DNA of 64,000 nucleotides from assembly GCA_002900995.3 (NCBI GenBank), contig CM035308.1:2604001-2668000 (forward strand), written 5' to 3'. The notes under the pieces were generated by a model that saw only the letters and a program-made list of their open reading frames with translations, searched no databases and was not told the DNA's origin. The stretch comes from Ganoderma boninense (taxonomy: Eukaryota; Basidiomycota; Agaricomycetes; Polyporales; Polyporaceae). Below are positions 44,933 to 53,741 of this stretch, piece by piece (the stretch's first letter is position 1; the number at the start of each line of letters is the position of its first letter). The translations under genes and the position numbers were made by a program.

Positions 44933-47900
44933 ACAGACAGGCAGATTCAACGCCTGACCTGTCTGACCGAAACTCCCACCATGTAAACCTTGTAACCAAT
45001 ACACAACGGCGCAGGAACGCCATGTTGATACCTGGTTACATTGAGGTGGGAGGTAAAGCCATTGAAGTCAAAGCCCTTATCGACACTGGAGCAGAAGCCA
45101 TCATCATCAACTCGAGACTAGTGGAACAGTACAACCTACCAACTGTCAGATTGCCAAGAGCGCTTACATTTCGTAATGCGGATGACAGTGTGAACAAAAA
45201 GGGGAATATCACCCACCGAGTCGAAGGAAAATTCAGAGTCAAGAACCAACGATTACCGACTCGATGGTACATAGCAGACTTAGGAAGAGATGACATCATC
45301 CTAGGGATGCCATGGATCCGAAGATATAATCCCACCATTGACTGGCAAAGTGGTCGAGTCAAATTCGACCCCCAAACCATTCCAAAGGAACAGAAGATAT
45401 ACCAGTATCAACAGACACACAATCCCCCAAATGGAATATTATGGGGATTACCAGGAACGACACCAGTACAAGACTTGGTAGTCTCTTATATTGAAGCCCC
45501 AATAGAGGAAATTGAGGACGATCAACTAACTCATAACCCTTCAAAGGTGCTCAAATACTTGTGGGATAATGCTGCAAACCTACGCAAGACGACAATATCC
45601 ACGGAAATTGCCATTGCAGCCAACCAAGGAAAGCAAGAGATACCACTATCGGAACTCGTACCTGACTATGCCCAAGGATTTACCAAGGTATTCGAAAAAA
45701 GAGCAGCAGAACGATTTCCACCAACACGCCCATGGGACCACAAAATCGAATTTAACCCAGAAAAGAACCTGCAAAATAAGAAGTGGGGAAAGATATATCC
45801 ACTAACTCTAACCGAAAAAGAGGAGCTATGCAAATTCGTAGATGAAAATCTGGCAAAAGGATTCATCCGAAGATCTGAATCACCCTTTGCCTCGCCATTT
45901 TTCTTTGTTTCAAAGAAAGACGGAACCCTACGACCCATTCAAGACTATTGAGCCCTCAATGATATCACAGTTAAGAATGCCTATCCCTTACCACTACCGG
46001 ACAATCTGACAAATCAAATCGGTAATGCAGGAATATTCACCAAATTTGATGTAAGAGCGGGATACAACAACATCAGAATCCGAGATGGTGATCAACACAA
46101 AGCAGCATTCATCACACCATTAGGACTGTTCGAACCCATGGTCATGTTCTTTGGATTATGCAACGCACCCGCCACATTCCAGACAATGATGGACACCATC
46201 TTCCAAGACCTACTTCGGGAAGGATGGATGATCATTTACATGGATGACATCCTCATATTCTCAGAAGAAATGGAAGAACACCGAAAATGAACTTGCCGAG
46301 TACTAGAACGACTTCAGCAACACAACTTGTACTTGAAACCAGAAAAGTGCAAATTCGAAGTTCCAGAAGTGGAATTCCTCGGAGCCATTATCAGCAAGGG
46401 ACGAATCGCAATGGACCCTGTCAAACTCAAAGCCATACATGAATGGCCGTCACCCAAAACAGTCAAACAGGTCCAATCATTCTTAGGATTCGGAAACTTC
46501 TACCGAAGATTCATTCAAAACTATTCGACCATTGCCAAACCCTTAACCGAATTGACTAAGAAGGATAACTCCTGGAAATGGGAACCCGAACATGAACAAG
46601 CCTTCCAGGAATTAAAATGTCAATTCACACAAGAACCCGTCCTTCAAATCCCTGACCCACATGCACCATTTCAATTGGAATGTGATGCGTCAGGAGTAGC
46701 CACAGGAGCCGTACTCCGACAACAAGATGCAAATGGAATATGGCACCCATGTGCATACCTGTCGAAGTCATTTACTGAAGCCGAACGGAACTACCAAATC
46801 TATGAGAGGGAACTACTCTCGATCATCAGAGCATTCGAAGCATGGAGACACTTCTTACAAGGGTCTCCACACCCCATCGAAATTCTGACTGATCACAAGA
46901 ACCTCACGTACTTCAAATCCTCTCAAAAGGTGAACCGCCGACAAGCCCGATGGAAAATCTTCTTGGACACTTTCAATTACAAATTGAAGTACAACCCTGG
47001 AAAAGAACTAGTCCAGGCCGACACTCTGTCCAGGAGGCCAGACCATGACAGGGGGGAAAATGACAATGAAGGCGTCACTCTACTCAAGGAAGAAGTATTT
47101 GCGAAGGCTGTCAATGTGGAACTCCAGGAAAGAATCCGCAGTAACAAGGCCCGAGACCCGCAGTTGATTGACCTACTAACCAGTAAAGGCAAAATTCAAC
47201 AACGCCCAGGCTTTGGCAAACCGGAAGACTGGACCGATGATGAAGGCATCCTCCTATACAAGGATAAAGTGTATGTGCCACCTGATGATAATCTCCGCCG
47301 AGACATCGTCAAGATGCATCATGAGCCAGTACACATGGCCCATCCTGGAATCCAGAAGACAAAGGACCTAGTAAAACGGGAATATTACTGGGACGGAATG
47401 AGTCAATTCATCTCCAACTACGTCCGAGGATGTGCCACATGCCAAACAACCAAAGTTCGAACAAATCCAACCAAGGCACCACTCATACCAATCCCACACA
47501 GCGGCAACACGGAACCTTTTCAAGTCATCACCATGGATTACATTACGGACCTACCTCCCACAGAGGACGGATATGATGCAATCCAGGTCGTAGTAGACCA
47601 TGACGTCACCAAAGCAGTGGTTCTAAGTCCATGCACAAAACAAATCACAGCCATGGGAGCAGCGAAACTACTATGGAAGGACACATTCAGCCACTACGGA
47701 CTCCCACAGAAAATCATCTCCGACCGAGGACCGCAATTCGCCGCACAAGCATTCTGAGAACTTCACGAAGTACTTGGAATCCAGACTTCATTAAGCACAG
47801 CCTATCACCCACAAACAGATGGACAAACGGAACGTGTCAATCAGGAAATTGACCTAGACCTGCGGATCTATTGTGCTAACAACCCAGACAAATGGGCAGA

Positions 47901-48576
47901 CTTCTTACCGGCATGGGCATTCGCACACAACCAGCGAACCCATTCATCCACCGGCAAATCCCCATTCGAACTCCTATATGGATACCAACCAAAGGGTATA
48001 GGAACCGTTCGAAGCAACATAAAACACCCGAGCACGGGGGAACGTCTCACAGAACTCCGACAAGACCGAGAAAACACCATAGCCTCACATGCACAGGCAG
48101 CAATGGCTATGACCCGATACTCAGCAGCGGCACCAGTAAACTTCAAGAAGGGAGACAAGGTACTCCTTGAGAACACCAATCTCAAATTACCTTATCCATA
48201 CAGAAAGCTAGCACCAAAACGGGAAGGACCATTTACCATCACAGAGGTACTAGGTCCGGTCACATTCAAACTAGGTCTTCCCAAGAAATGGAAGATCCAC
48301 CCAGTGTTCCATGCGGCACTACTCACGCTGTACAGGACTACAAAGGAACATGGTCCAGACCTTCCTAGACCTCCACCAGACCTAGTCGAAGGAGAACCAG
48401 AACACGAGGTAGAAGCTATAATCAATCATCGAAGGACCGGTCGAAATAAACAGCTGCAATACCTTGTATCCTGGAAGGGATGGGAATCTTTTGAGAATTT
48501 GTGGGAACCTGCATCAAACCTGAAGAATGCACCAGATATTCTCAAGGATTACAAGAAGAAACACCGATTGAAGTAA
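44929..48576 (+). pseudogene. pol: pol of the large Ty3 element, broken by three TGA codons
   Basis: One frame of 1216 codons, shifted -1 from gag; the gag stop sits in ATTTTTGA, so a simple slip on the T run would enter pol. Domains: protease (ALIDTGAEAII, near 45,080), RT (SPFFFVSKKDGTLRPIQDY, YMDD at 46238), RNase H (LECDASGVATGAVL), integrase finger (HHEPVHMAHPGIQ ... CATC), core (SDRGPQFAA, AYHPQTDGQTERVNQEID), GPF-type and chromodomain (YLVSWKGWESFENLWEPASN) tail. In-frame TGA at 45949, 46288 and 47755 each replace an arginine expected from the family or context (YRAL, HRKRTCR, AFRELHE), as CGA to TGA. Otherwise intact. This copy should not make full Pol. Confidence 0.92.
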
Positions 48577-48622
48577 TCACAGCAGCACAATCCCTTCCAC
48601 TATCATCATCACACACTCTGAC

Positions 48623-48979
48623 ATGGCCGCCGCCAACACCGTCTTCTACTACTACAGTATCACTGTCACCTACCACGACCCGGAAGACGAGGAAAGGCCT
48701 TTCTACCAGAACGGGTCCTACTGGACTCGACGTCGGATCACTTTCGGACCCGATGCCGACTACAACAAAGCCCTTATGGACTTCATGAACGACAAACTCG
48801 ACTCGGTAGAACTCAGATGGGTTTACCGGTGCTTGCGGATTCGATTCCCGCAAGCCTACCGTGAGTTTCAAGAAACTCAGCAACTCCGACTATGGAGACG
48901 CTACCGACCCCATGCACCATGGGCAAGATGGTACCTGCAAGAACTCCATGCCCACCGTCACACCTCCATTTACAAGTAA
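48623..48979 (+). CDS. post-pol ORF 1, small basic protein
   Basis: 118 residues from ATG 48623, 47 bp after the pol stop and preceded by a CA-rich leader. Contains VYRCLRIRFPQAYREFQETQ, similar to VHNRLRRKFPEAYQRYRETG in post-pol ORF 4, so the two are probably ancient duplicates. Tyr/Arg/Trp-rich C-terminus. No signal peptide or membrane segment. Function unknown; not a canonical Ty3 protein. Confidence 0.6.
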   Translation: MAAANTVFYYYSITVTYHDPEDEERPFYQNGSYWTRRRITFGPDADYNKALMDFMNDKLDSVELRWVYRCLRIRFPQAYREFQETQQLRLWRRYRPHAPWARWYLQELHAHRHTSIYK

Positions 48980-49032
48980 GCATCGCCTCACTACACACAC
49001 CTCCTCACACACCACCACCATCACTTAACACT

Positions 49033-49206
49033 ATGTTCTTCATCCTCGTCCTCTTTGTCGCCACCGTCCTCGGCACCCAGGCCATCACTTTCATCGCCGT
49101 CATCTATCTCTACAAGGAGCTCCAACAGTACAACGAACGGCGCCTCATCCACGATAAAGCCCATAAAGCTGACGACAATACAGCTACTTGGGGCTGGGGC
49201 AATTAG
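49033..49206 (+). CDS. post-pol ORF 2, 57-residue predicted membrane protein
   Basis: Begins MFFILVLFVATVLGTQAITF, one hydrophobic span of about 27 residues, followed by a charged tail (KELQQYNERRLIHDKAHK) and a WGWGN end. The leader is strikingly CA-rich (CACACACCTCCTCACACACC). After the TAG the same frame stays open to 49512. A single-pass peptide in an LTR retrotransposon could suggest an envelope-like or viroporin-like role, but no homology supports that. Confidence 0.55.
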   Translation: MFFILVLFVATVLGTQAITFIAVIYLYKELQQYNERRLIHDKAHKADDNTATWGWGN

Positions 49207-49254
49207 GCCTCAATAACAACTCCGACGACGACTTCGACGACGTCGTCGTCGACG

Positions 49255-49512
49255 ATGGTGAGATCATTAATACATCACATAATAATTATACTAATAAACA
49301 CTAGTATAGATAACCAAATTTCTCTGCCATCCACTCCATATCTCGCTCCTGTCCCTCTTCCTTTTGTACCAGACCTCGAGTGGCTTTGTATTAATGGTAG
49401 TTACTATTCGACACCTTTCGGACTACAAGTATGGAACTATATTGAATTAGACACATACGTAGACCCGGAAGTGTACATCTCGCTCGCAGTCGATTCGTTT
49501 TTAGTTTTTTAA
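49255..49512 (+). CDS. post-pol ORF 3, possible extension of ORF 2
   Basis: 85 residues in the same frame as ORF 2, separated from it by one TAG and a Thr/Ser-rich open stretch. Contains a hydrophobic start (LIHHIIIILI) and an acidic/aromatic rest (FVPDLEWLCINGSYYSTPFG). AT-richer than its neighbours. It may be the second half of ORF 2 or a chance frame. Confidence 0.3.
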   Translation: MVRSLIHHIIIILINTSIDNQISLPSTPYLAPVPLPFVPDLEWLCINGSYYSTPFGLQVWNYIELDTYVDPEVYISLAVDSFLVF

Positions 49513-49726
49513 TTATCTCAAGGAAATCGTTTTCTTTGAAAAGATTTATTTGAACAAGAGGGAAGGTATTTGGTATTTGCGCCTGTCCGGCAAATCCCAA
49601 ATAGGAGAAAAGAAGAATCATCAACACTAGGAGGCTGTGAAGAAGCATCTCAAGAGCTGGAACACCGCAGACACAGCCAACTGCAGAAATGCGCACAGCC
49701 AACTGCAAGAACCCTGTGTAACAGCA

Positions 49727-49732
49727 TATAAG
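49727..49732 (+). promoter_or_regulatory. internal TATA box before post-pol ORF 4
   Basis: TATAAG, 47 bp before the ATG at 49779, followed by a CA-rich leader (CAACCACCCTCCACTGC). Confidence 0.45.
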
Positions 49733-49778
49733 CCACAAAGACCCTGGATAACCAGTCAGAACAACCACCCTCCACTGC

Positions 49779-50099
49779 ATGAAGGCACATGGGCACAATA
49801 AGCCTACCAACATGCACTGCATCCACGTCCTCCAACCAGAAATGGTTCAAATTACTGCGACAACGCCCCAAGGAGAACGATACACAGTCATCTTTCTCCA
49901 GGACGAATACACCAACTCCGCAACCCTTGAAGACCTCGACGATCTATCAATGTATCCAGCGATCATACAAACCAAAGTCCACAACAGGCTTAGACGCAAG
50001 TTCCCTGAGGCCTACCAACGATACAGGGAAACCGGACTGTTCCTACCATATGCATATGTCTTTGTCAGACATCCACCTTACCAACGGATTCATGACTGA
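49779..50099 (+). CDS. post-pol ORF 4, small protein similar to ORF 1
   Basis: 106 residues (or 95 from the second Met at 49812). Shares the R-x-KFPEAYQ-x-YRET block with post-pol ORF 1 in the same relative position, followed by an aromatic C-terminus. Acidic middle (TLEDLDDLSMYP). Own TATA box upstream. Function unknown. Confidence 0.6.
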   Translation: MKAHGHNKPTNMHCIHVLQPEMVQITATTPQGERYTVIFLQDEYTNSATLEDLDDLSMYPAIIQTKVHNRLRRKFPEAYQRYRETGLFLPYAYVFVRHPPYQRIHD

Positions 50100-50455
50100 A
50101 TCGACTCTACCCGGACCCAAGTGAAACACGACTTCATTTGGGAATGGAAGTCCCCAAAGGGATGCTCATAATCCAAATACCTATATGTAGTTATATGTGT
50201 ATTAGGTTTGAACCAGACAGCTATGCACAATCACCGGAAGCCGTGTACCGCCTCAACTACGCCAGCAACGGCAAGGCAACAAACCTATTACAGGAATCAC
50301 AGCAACCGCAGGCCAAGGCGATGAAAACATAGCCATGGGCACTGCAGTATGGAAGGGTATAAGTAAGGGATGAAGGATGCACCAACATCCCCATCCCCAC
50401 TACTCATACCACTACCACTCCACTACCCACACCACCACAACTCACTCAGTTGACC
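50100..50455. other. spacer with internal promoter
   Basis: No supported gene. Carries TATAAG at 50358-50363 and then a G-poor CCACTACCACTCCACTACCC-type leader to the ATG at 50456. Confidence 0.5.
50358..50363 (+). promoter_or_regulatory. internal TATA box before post-pol ORF 5
   Basis: TATAAG about 93 bp before the start codon, followed by a pyrimidine/CA-rich, almost G-free leader as in fungal 5' UTRs. Confidence 0.5.
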
Positions 50456-52447
50456 ATGCCTCGCTTCAACCGCCAGAGATCTAACCACCGCAACCAGCCG
50501 ACGGCTCGTCCTCAGGAAGGCGCAAAAGTCCGTCACCCCGTTCCCCAGTTCATCAAAGAGAGACGTGTGGTCAACTATGATCACCTCCCTCGAACCGCCG
50601 CCTCTATCTATCCTGATGGAACCCTGTCCGACCAGATCGGATGGGTGCTCCTACACCCCGACCTCCAGAACCATGTACGACTTCGCACCACAGAAATCCC
50701 CTATGCCGAAGTCTATATTGAAATCTACCGCTCCTACGGGAAGATGGCCATCATGCACCACAAGGTCATGAACTACATCCTGGAATCAACGGCGCCGACC
50801 AATAACAAGGCTGCAGCACTCCTGTCAGCTGAAGCAGCTTACAATGAATGTATCACGGCCGCGACACAGTTGATGAACTGAGTCATCAGCACTGGGAGAT
50901 GGGCTCATGCTCTATGGGACCTTCTTCCTCACAGAAACCAACACAACCCAAACACCGAACAACAACCCCTACCTGAGCCAGCCAGACTCAGTACTGGGCC
51001 TATCTCTCCACACGAAGGACCATCCACCACGTGCATCAATCCATCTCTAACTCTGGTCGCAGTGCCGGTGGAGAGCCATTTCCTAGCAGAACCCACATCC
51101 ATCGAAATCATCAGAGAACAAAATCCACCTCCACCTCTCCCATCACCAGCCGAAGAACACACTGTCACAGTCGAGGAAATGATGGAACGATTGGAATGCG
51201 CAACGCGAGGAGACAAACCGGAAAGGGACGACGTCCCTCAGGACGTCAAGGACCCGGACTCCTCCACGGAACAAGATTGGGAAACCTATGTGGCGGAATT
51301 ACTAGCTCGACAAACCGACTCCAGTAGCCCAAGCACTACAACGTCGTCATCCAGCGAAGACCTCCTCATGTCTCCAAACGATCCGGACTCTCCAATGCCT
51401 TACCTCGAACCTATCCCACTCATCTCGAGTCCGGAAGGCTCGTATGCAAGCGACATTTCCTATCCCATATCCCCAAACGACCCGAATAGTCATATGTACA
51501 GACATTTCGACTACTCTCGATCTCAAGCAGACTCACAAGTCGAACCTCTCGATTCGAGGCCACAAACCCAATGGGGATACCCTATTGGACAACAAGGCCA
51601 CTTCATCTCCCACGGAGCCTGGCCATGGAGAATAGTGCGGAAGAAACCTGATGGATCCATTGTCTACGTCCACATGGACGGATTTCCTTCCGAATGGACC
51701 CCTGGACGAGTCCAAAACTTATTGGACGACATCCCATACCTCAGATACCACTCAGGCCTCGACCACCGAGCAAAACTCTTAATCTATGACAGCCTTGCCC
51801 GATGGGCAAACATCCCCTCTGTACTGGTCAAACCAGAACAACGAGAATTCCGATTCAATGTGCCCTACCGCGTCAACATCGATGAGTCCCCGACGAACGC
51901 CGAACGATGGGATGAACTCAAGAATGGGGTCTCAGCGGACGACATCGTTAAAGCAACGATGATACTCATAGAAAACCAAATCCGACAACCGCACTGGGAA
52001 AGGACCACGGACGTAGTCATTGACGACATCGCCAAGCTTCATGAAATGGAGCAACTGGCATACGACATTGATGCCTACCTCGACAGGAACTGTGAAGATC
52101 CAGGTGCACTCGCTGCTTGCAACCTACTCGACTATTGGGTCGTACGACGAAAGGACAAACAAGTCCTAATATTGGACTTCCCATCCAAGGCACTTGATGG
52201 CCTAGTCTACTCCCTCACTAGTCCACAACCCTCATGACGACTCTATGCACTATACCACCTGAATCGCAACCTACCGGAAGACAGGCACTGGAGGAGACAC
52301 CTCAAAGACATCATTAACTACAAAAACTACCTAAAGGATGCCGGTCTTCAGGATAAAGCGGGTATACGATGGCAATGCAGAACGTTTGACTCAACGGTTG
52401 AGGACAACCTTGCAGGGGGAGAGGGGGGTAATGTTACGGACGCATAG
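50456..52447 (+). pseudogene. post-pol ORF 5, long protein broken by two TGA codons
   Basis: One frame of 664 codons from ATG 50456 (MPRFNRQRSNHRNQPTARPQ) to TAG 52445-52447, which lies 14 bp inside the 3' LTR. TGA codons at 50879-50881 and 52235-52237 interrupt it; both would be CGA (arginine) by one C-to-T change, and codons before and after read as normal protein. Regions: basic Arg/Gln/Asn N-terminus; helical part (IPYAEVYIEIYRSYGKMAIM); acidic, Pro/Ser-rich linker with EEHTVTVEEMMERLE; and a C-terminal folded domain (HGAWPWRIVRKKPDGSIVYV, GRVQNLLDDIPYLRYH, LHEMEQLAYDIDAYLDRNCE). No known family recognised. It is the largest of the extra genes. Confidence 0.65.
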
Positions 52448-52911
52448 TAAGCAGGCTTACTACACCCATACTTTTCCCTTTCATTAATAAAGACCTACTA
52501 CATCCACAGCCCACAGTAACCAAGTACATAGATCACAGTACACAGCCCGCAGTCCGCAGCCCGCAGTCCACAGCCTGTAATCCGCAGTCCGCAGTCCACA
52601 GCCCACAATCCACAGCCCGCAGTCCACAGCCCGCAGTCCGCAGTCCACAGCCCTGAACCTATAGTTACGGTCACTACATACATAGCCTGAAACCTTAGGA
52701 TCCTACATGTATATAAGGGGCAACACCTCAGCAGTGACCCCCAGTTTTCAGTCTCTTGTCTATCCAGCTACTGCTCTGCGAGCAGTACCTTCATACCCCT
52801 ACGTCCTCTAGACCTAACAAGTCTAGTATCCAAACTCTAGTCAGTCACTAGTCTTTGGTCTAAACGGCCTAACCTATTGAACTGTAAGTCCACTAGGTTA
52901 AGGACGTAACA
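52432..52911 (+). repeat. 3' LTR of the large Ty3 element
   Basis: 480 bp, differing from the 5' LTR at one noticed base. Preceded by the polypurine tract GGGGGAGAGGGGGGTAA. Confidence 0.93.
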
Positions 52912-53342
52912 GCCGTCAGGCAGTCAGTGACGTCCGTCCGACGCGATAAGGGTAAGTCGTCGTCCCATACCCCACAAAATGTCGTCATAACTGATGCCTG
53001 TCAGTCATCGACATCTCGGATGATGAGATGCCCCAGGCACTGAGAGCTCCCCCCGTCCCGTCGGCAATTCAGTTGCGCCATATCGTCTTGCCTCCGGTCT
53101 TCGCTCACGACAACACCCTGATCGTGGAGGGCAATGCGATCACGCTCAGAGGGCGGGCTGACACATGGTTGAATGGCCACCGAACTCCTCCGAACCATCG
53201 CATCCTCATTCTCCAGGCTTACATTTCCTGCGATACCACGGATGACTTCGTGCTCACCGTCTCGCGTAACCCCCTCAACATCACCATGGTGGAGGCCGAG
53301 GCGCTCTGGGCTCACATCACGCGTGCCATCCCGCCGTTTTGA

Positions 53343-53741
53343 TGGCTATTAGGTATCGGCTGGCATTGCACTGCGGGCTGAGCGGTCGAGTTGTTGCTAT
53401 GTTTCGTGTATGTTGCTCTGTTCTGGAAGTCTCTGCTCCGTCGTTTTCTGTCACGCATGTCACGTATCGCTCTGGATAAATAGACAGGTTTTTTGCGCCA
53501 TCCTCATCCTTCACTCTCTCTTCAGGACATTGGACGCTCTGGATGCTCTTATAGTCCTTGAAGGCTTCGCCTCGCTTTTCTTTACCTTTGTCACCCTCGC
53601 TGCTCTGCTCTCCACTCTCGTCGCCCTTGCCGTGTTCCTTTCTACCATCCTACCCCTACACACCCCCACCCCCCCCCTCCACTCTCCCTTCGGTTGGCGT
53701 TGTCGTCCGACTGAACCCCGTACCTCTGCGCCTTCGCCACC
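53343..53741. other. spacer between KDZ passenger genes 1 and 2
   Basis: No supported gene. CT-rich leader directly before the ATG at 53742 suggests a promoter for passenger gene 2. Confidence 0.4.

Larger units (their letters stand above)
36107..52911 (+). mobile_element. large Ty3/chromovirus LTR retrotransposon with extra ORFs after pol
   Basis: 16,805 bp as found, about 11.6 kb without the nested Ty3 element. It has two 480-bp LTRs (TGTTACGG...GTAACA) with a single mismatch noticed (position 9, T versus C) and a 5-bp GCCGT duplication. Order: leader with 77-bp tandem repeat, small ORF and ATG-less ORF, gag with zinc knuckle, pol (protease, RT, RNase H, integrase, chromodomain), then about 3.9 kb of extra ORFs. 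Canonical Ty3 elements are 5-7 kb and end after pol, so this one is unusually large and complex. Confidence 0.93.
35117..53342 (+). pseudogene. KDZ passenger gene 1, interrupted by a 16.8-kb LTR retrotransposon
   Basis: Exons 35117-35190, 35243-35506, 35558-36106 plus 52917-52951, and 53005-53342 join in phase to 419 residues once the retrotransposon and one GCCGT copy are removed. It starts MSNSAEKRTFYIVLGGGLPG, has a helical core (EAQRVSELNSKIFAKLADLT, YALKVGKLTGIWYGVDWKDV), an Asp tract and Ser/Pro-rich linker, then VIDISDDEMP, which resembles a SUMO-interacting motif, and a beta-rich C-terminal domain of about 110 residues (RHIVLPPVFAHDNTLIVEGN...). I do not recognise the family and call it only a KDZ passenger. 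The insertion sits mid-exon, so the coding sequence is broken. The first half plus LTR still reads open to a TAG at 36120-36122, so a truncated protein could be made. Confidence 0.75.

Noticed and set aside
45949..52237. Programmed TGA recoding as arginine or readthrough
   Set aside because: TGA stops normally end other genes in the window (for example epsin, NOT2), and CpG deamination of CGA explains the pattern more simply.
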